From assembly GCF_024172085.1 (NCBI RefSeq), contig NZ_JAMZDZ010000001.1, forward strand, positions 8,618,001 to 8,682,000: DNA of 64,000 nucleotides, in the 5' to 3' direction. Of this stretch, positions 60,634 through 64,000 are shown piece after piece. Source of the stretch: Hamadaea flava (lineage in GTDB: Bacteria > Actinomycetota > Actinomycetes > Mycobacteriales > Micromonosporaceae). Each line of letters starts with the position of its first letter. The stretch's first letter is position 1. A program made the translations under genes and the position numbers. The notes beneath the pieces are model-generated. The model was not told the DNA's origin, ran no database searches, and worked only from the letters and a program-made list of their open reading frames with translations.

Positions 60634-62001
60634 TTGGGGGCGCTGCTGCCGTTCGACCGGACCGGGCGCGGCGTCGCGGGCCGGCTGACCGAGGCGCTGC
60701 GTACGGCCATTGAGCAGGAACGGCTCGCACCGGGCACCCGGCTGCCGTCCAGCCGAGAGCTGGCTGCCGAACTCGGTCTGTCCCGGGGCGTCGTCGTGGA
60801 GGCGTACGAGCAGCTGATCGCGGAGGGCTGGCTGACCGGGCGGCGCGGGTCGGGCACGACCGTCGCGACCGCGGCCCACCCGCACGGTGCCACCACGCGG
60901 GATCCGTTCGCGCCGCTGGGACTGCGACCGCTGCGGCCCGGTGTTCCCGACCTCGGGCTGTTCCCCCGAAGCACCTGGCGGCGTGCGTACGAGCAGGTGA
61001 TCACGAACATGCCCGACGCGGATCTGGACTATGGCGATCCGGCCGGACCGGCGTCCGTGCGCGAGCAGCTCGCGGCCTATCTGCGCCGGGTGCGCGCGGC
61101 CCGCCTGCCCGCGACGGACCTGATGCTGACGGCGGGCGCGGCGCAAGCGTTCTCGCTGCTCGTCCGCGCGTTGCGCGGCGCGGGCCACCGGGTGGTGGCG
61201 CTGGAGGATCCGGGCAGCAAGGGCGTTCGCGAGCAGCTGGAGTATTCGCTGACCGTGCTGCCGGTGCGGGTCGACGAGGAGGGCCTCGACGTCGACGCCC
61301 TCGCCCGCACCACCGCGCGCGCCGTCGTGGTCACTCCCGCGCACCAGTTCCCGACCGGCGTCGTCCTGTCACCAGCGCGCCGCGCGGCGCTGATCGCCTG
61401 GGCGCGCCGGTGCGGCGGCGTCATCGTCGAGGACGACTACGACGCCGAGTTCCGCTACGACCGCGACCCCGTCGGCTGTCTCCAGGGCGTCGCGCCTGAC
61501 GTCACCATCTACATCGGATCGGCCAGCAAGGCGCTGGCTCCGGCGCTGCGTCTCGGCTGGCTGTCCGCGCCGCCCACGCATCTAGCAGCGGTACGCACCC
61601 AGCGGCAGGCGGTCGACCTCGGTGGTCCGGCGCTGGAACAGCACGCGTTCGCCACCCTGTTGGGCAGTGGCGGTTACGACCGCCACCTGCGCCGAGCCCG
61701 CCGCGCCTACCGTACGCGCCGCGACGCTGTGATGGCGGCACTGGCCGCGCACCTGCCCGGCCTGCGGGTCCACGGCGTGGCCGCCGGCCTGCACCTGGTC
61801 CTCGAACTGCCCGCCGGAACTGACGACGTAGCCGTCGCCGCCGCCGCGAACCGAGCCGGGCTGGGTCCGGTCGCGCTGTCGGCGTGCCGGCTCGACGACG
61901 GCCCGCCCGGCCTCGTCCTCGGATACGCCGCCCACACGCCCGACGAGCTGACCGCGGCCATCGCCACCCTGGCGACCATCATCGCGGAGGCTCGCGCTTA
62001 G
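60634..62001 (+). CDS. MocR-type GntR/aminotransferase transcriptional regulator
   Basis: The start is a TTG at 60634 supported by AGGAGG at 60623-60628 and by the winged helix beginning soon after. The protein has 455 residues. A GntR DNA-binding domain (LTEALRTAIEQERLAPGTRL, then LAAELGLSRGVVVEAYEQL) is joined to a type I PLP aminotransferase domain with the Schiff-base lysine in IGSASKALAPALRLGW and the Asp of VEDDYDAEF. MocR proteins sense PLP or amino acids and control a neighbouring gene. The divergent EamA transporter is the likely target. Confidence 0.88.
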   Translation: MGALLPFDRTGRGVAGRLTEALRTAIEQERLAPGTRLPSSRELAAELGLSRGVVVEAYEQLIAEGWLTGRRGSGTTVATAAHPHGATTRDPFAPLGLRPLRPGVPDLGLFPRSTWRRAYEQVITNMPDADLDYGDPAGPASVREQLAAYLRRVRAARLPATDLMLTAGAAQAFSLLVRALRGAGHRVVALEDPGSKGVREQLEYSLTVLPVRVDEEGLDVDALARTTARAVVVTPAHQFPTGVVLSPARRAALIAWARRCGGVIVEDDYDAEFRYDRDPVGCLQGVAPDVTIYIGSASKALAPALRLGWLSAPPTHLAAVRTQRQAVDLGGPALEQHAFATLLGSGGYDRHLRRARRAYRTRRDAVMAALAAHLPGLRVHGVAAGLHLVLELPAGTDDVAVAAAANRAGLGPVALSACRLDDGPPGLVLGYAAHTPDELTAAIATLATIIAEARA

Positions 62002-62008
62002 CGGTTCC

Positions 62009-62521
62009 TCAGGCGTCGGAGTGGGTGAAGCCCAGTTCGGTGTCGTGCGAGCCGTCTTGGGCGTACCAGGCCATCGGCTCGTCCTTGAGCGCTGTCTCGA
62101 CGCGCAGGCGTTCCCACGCCGGCATGTCGGGCAGGGCGTGCGGCGGGAACCAGCCGACTTCCAGGGATTCGTCGTCGTTCACCCGGGCCTCGCCACTGAC
62201 GGCCAGGCACCGGAACCAGATGTTGAGGTACTGGCATCGGTCGCCGTTCGGGTACGTGACCGGGTGCATTGCGGCGCCCACGAGGCGCTCGACGACGACA
62301 TGGACGCCCGTCTCCTCCTCGATCTCGCGGACGATGGCGTCGGCCGGCTGCTCGCCGGGGTCGATGGCGCCGGCGATCAGCGACCACTGGCCGGTGTCGC
62401 TGCGCCGGCCGAGCAGGATGTGCCCGGCGTCGTTGACGACGACGGCGCTGACCCCCGGCAGCATGAGCAGCTCAGGGCCGACGAGACGGCGCAGTCCGGC
62501 GACGTAGGGAGACATCGGCAT
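62009..62521 (-). CDS. Nudix hydrolase
   Basis: The protein has 170 residues with the Nudix box at 51-73, containing GEQPADAIVREIEEETG. The glutamates of REIEEE bind the catalytic divalent metal. It also has the substrate-side strand AVVVNDAGHILLGRRSDTGQ. Nudix enzymes split nucleoside diphosphates linked to another group, and MutT-like housecleaning is the usual assumption. The start at 62519-62521 has TAGACT six bases upstream, indicating a leaderless message. Confidence 0.88.
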   Translation of the reverse strand: MPMSPYVAGLRRLVGPELLMLPGVSAVVVNDAGHILLGRRSDTGQWSLIAGAIDPGEQPADAIVREIEEETGVHVVVERLVGAAMHPVTYPNGDRCQYLNIWFRCLAVSGEARVNDDESLEVGWFPPHALPDMPAWERLRVETALKDEPMAWYAQDGSHDTELGFTHSDA

Positions 62522-62527
62522 CGCGGC

Positions 62528-62533
62528 AGTCTA
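62528..62533 (-). promoter_or_regulatory. -10 box for leaderless Nudix gene
   Basis: On the minus strand TAGACT ends 6 nt before the Nudix start codon and no ribosome site is present. Confidence 0.45.
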
Positions 62534-62607
62534 ACGGCGATCGGCGGGGAACGGGAGGGGCGGATCAGCACGGACCGCAACGGTCCTGCACGGCAGAATA
62601 CGGTTAT

Positions 62608-62632
62608 TGCAAGATGTGGCATAGATCTTGCA
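62608..62632. promoter_or_regulatory. 8+8 palindrome, candidate operator upstream of StrR-like gene
   Basis: TGCAAGAT (62608-62615) and ATCTTGCA (62625-62632) are perfect reverse complements separated by 9 bp, about 100 bp before the StrR-like start. TTGACC follows at 62638-62643 as a possible -35 box. The arrangement recalls StrR-family operators (two arms around an 11-bp gap), but the arm sequence differs. Confidence 0.45.
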
Positions 62633-62731
62633 TCTGATTGACCGCCGCTGTAGTTTCCCAGTCATCGATACAACGGGGCCCGATCGATGCCCCATGGCAC
62701 GCGCGTCACCACGGCTTACGGGGAGAGCAGC

Positions 62732-63688
62732 ATGGGGTTGGATCCTGAGCCGGCGGCCGCCACGCGACCCACGGGTGCGGCAATCCCGCGGCCCGTCGTC
62801 TACTTGCCGCTCGACGCGCTGGCCGGTCCGGTCTGCCCCCGATTCGGCGGCGTCGACGAATCCCACGCCCGCCTGCTCGCCGAATCCATCGATGCGCTGC
62901 CGCCGATCGTCGTGCAGGCGCGTACCTATCGGATCATCGACGGCATGCATCGGCTGCGGGCCGTCGTCCTCGCCGGACAGTTCGAGATCGCCGCGGTGCT
63001 CTCCGATGAGGACGACGATCAGGCGTACCTGAGCGCCGTCGCCGCCAACATCTCGCACGGGCTGCCGTTGAGCCTGGCCGACCGGCGAGCGGCGGCCGCC
63101 CGGGTCGTGGCCAGGTACCCCGAATGGTCTGATCGCCGCGTCGCCAAAGCAGTCGGGTTGTCCGGCAAGACCGTCGGGGCGCTGCGGCGTACCGCCGCGG
63201 GGACGGAAGCCGCGGTCCGGATCGGCAGCGACGGGCGCGTACGCCCGATCGACTCGGCCCGTGGCCGTGAGGTTGCCCGGGAACTCCTCAGCCGCCGCCC
63301 CGAGGCGTCGCTGCGCGAGGTCGCCAGTGCGGCCGGCATCTCACCGGCGACCGTCCGCGACGTCCGCGATCGCATGAACCGTGGCGACCTCGCCGACGAC
63401 GTCCGGCCGGTGCCCGACAACGTACGCGCGATCAAACCGCGTACGCCTGACGAGGTCGACTGCGGTCGGCTGCTGCGGAACCTGTCCCACGATCCGTCGC
63501 TGCGCTACACCGAAGTCGGGCGTACGCTGCTGCGCCGGCTGCTCAACCAGCCCGCGACCGTGACCGTGGTCGAGGAGCTGCCGCCGCACTGCCTGCCGAT
63601 CGTCGCCCGGCTGACCCGCGAGTACGCCTCCCGCTGGGCCGACTTCGCCGAGCAGGCCGAACGCCGGGCCCGGGTCGAGGCGGCCTGA
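62732..63688 (+). CDS. StrR-family ParB-like transcriptional activator
   Basis: ATG 62732 is preferred over ATG 62687 because GGGGAGAG lies just before it; the product has 318 residues. The N-terminal half is a ParB/Srx-like domain (LPPIVVQARTYRIIDGMHRL, with the conserved His-Arg), then a helix-turn-helix (SDRRVAKAVGLSGKTVGALR) and a second one (ASLREVASAAGISPATVRDV). This is the layout of StrR, the streptomycin activator, and its glycopeptide relatives. Such genes usually lie in antibiotic clusters. Here the next gene is a GH13 glucosidase that runs out of the window. Confidence 0.82.
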   Translation: MGLDPEPAAATRPTGAAIPRPVVYLPLDALAGPVCPRFGGVDESHARLLAESIDALPPIVVQARTYRIIDGMHRLRAVVLAGQFEIAAVLSDEDDDQAYLSAVAANISHGLPLSLADRRAAAARVVARYPEWSDRRVAKAVGLSGKTVGALRRTAAGTEAAVRIGSDGRVRPIDSARGREVARELLSRRPEASLREVASAAGISPATVRDVRDRMNRGDLADDVRPVPDNVRAIKPRTPDEVDCGRLLRNLSHDPSLRYTEVGRTLLRRLLNQPATVTVVEELPPHCLPIVARLTREYASRWADFAEQAERRARVEAA

Positions 63689-63735
63689 CGCCTGCCGAAC
63701 CGACCGAAGCCGTCCCTCATCGCCGGAGGAAGTCC

Positions 63736-64000
63736 GTGTCCGACAACGCATCCGACTGGTGGCGCAATGCTGTCATCTACCAGGTGTACCCGCGCAGCTT
63801 CGCCGACGCCGACGGCGACGGGGTCGGCGATCTGAACGGCTTCCGGTCGCGGCTGCCGTACCTGCGCGATCTCGGGGTCGACGCCGTCTGGTTCAGCCCG
63901 TGGTACCGGTCGCCGATGGCCGACGGCGGCTACGACGTGGCCGACCACTGCGACATCGACCCCACCCTGGGTACGCTCGCCGACGCCGAGGCGCTGATCC
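63736..64000 (+). CDS. GH13 alpha-glucosidase/alpha-amylase, N-terminal part (cut by window edge)
   Basis: GTG 63736 follows GGAGGAAG, and 88 codons are visible before the edge. The sequence WWRNAVIYQVYPRSFADADG is the hallmark start of GH13 oligo-1,6-glucosidases, trehalose-forming and alpha-glucosidase enzymes. It continues with GDLNG, the first strand/loop (LPYLRDLGVDAVWFSPWY) and the catalytic-site entry motif GGYDVADHCDIDP. The catalytic Asp and Glu lie outside the window. No signal peptide is present, so the enzyme is cytoplasmic. It may be co-transcribed with the StrR-like regulator 47 bp upstream. Confidence 0.88.
   Translation, partial: MSDNASDWWRNAVIYQVYPRSFADADGDGVGDLNGFRSRLPYLRDLGVDAVWFSPWYRSPMADGGYDVADHCDIDPTLGTLADAEALI

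Overview
The window is high-GC actinobacterial DNA. Third codon positions are strongly G/C, GTG and one TTG starts occur, and many genes overlap by 4 bp. Several genes look leaderless, with a TANNNT box 5-7 nt before the start codon. A secondary-metabolite producer, perhaps a member of the Micromonosporaceae, is plausible, but the genus cannot be fixed from the sequence alone. No rRNA, tRNA, CRISPR array, insertion sequence or replication origin was found.

Layout. 0-7.3 kb: three alpha/beta hydrolases (one cut by the window edge) with a cupin remnant between them; an NAD-binding reductase divergent from a GlxA-type AraC regulator; a DUF899 protein behind an ArsR-like regulator; a small secreted protein. 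7.6-13.4 kb: a TPR protein, then the tightly overlapping STM4015-STM4014-STM4013-STM4012-STM4011 family operon (leucine-rich repeat protein, ATP-grasp-like protein, alkaline-phosphatase-superfamily protein and two radical SAM enzymes), whose function is, to my knowledge, not established. 13.3-21.2 kb: a DUF6745 pair, a HAD phosphatase, an unknown protein, a MerR regulator with a clear operator divergent from an atypical SDR, a membrane protein, a secreted protein and a DUF2330 protein. Two long perfect or near-perfect palindromes flank the DUF2330 gene.

21.6-32.7 kb: one 3,544-residue RHS polymorphic toxin (secretion segment, DNRLRE/LamG-like modules, YD repeats, RHS core, basic helical tract, Hint domain, HH-type nuclease tip) followed 9 bp later by a SUKH-like immunity gene. 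32.8-36.9 kb: an ECF sigma factor, three membrane proteins and an ABC ATPase in one overlapping operon. 36.9-41.0 kb: an amidohydrolase/PIG-L pair, an SDR and an M20 peptidase.

41.1-57.9 kb is the most interesting region: a RiPP gene cluster of thiopeptide/goadsporin type. It has two tandem 64-residue precursors whose inferred 28-residue core is 25/28 Ser, Thr or Cys. These are followed by a SARP-NB-ARC regulator, an Ocin-ThiF leader-binding protein, a YcaO cyclodehydratase, a SagB-type dehydrogenase, split LanB (glutamylation and elimination), an M50 protease with a PqqD-like front end, an ABC exporter and a second complete YcaO. I see no separate pyridine synthase, so a linear azole/dehydroamino-acid peptide is the simpler prediction. 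The two precursors have a nucleotide-identical leader but many synonymous changes in the core.

57.9-64 kb: a small membrane protein, a 2-phosphosulfolactate-phosphatase-like protein, an S1-like mini-protein, an EamA transporter divergent from a MocR regulator, a Nudix hydrolase, a StrR-family regulator preceded by a palindrome, and the start of a GH13 glucosidase.
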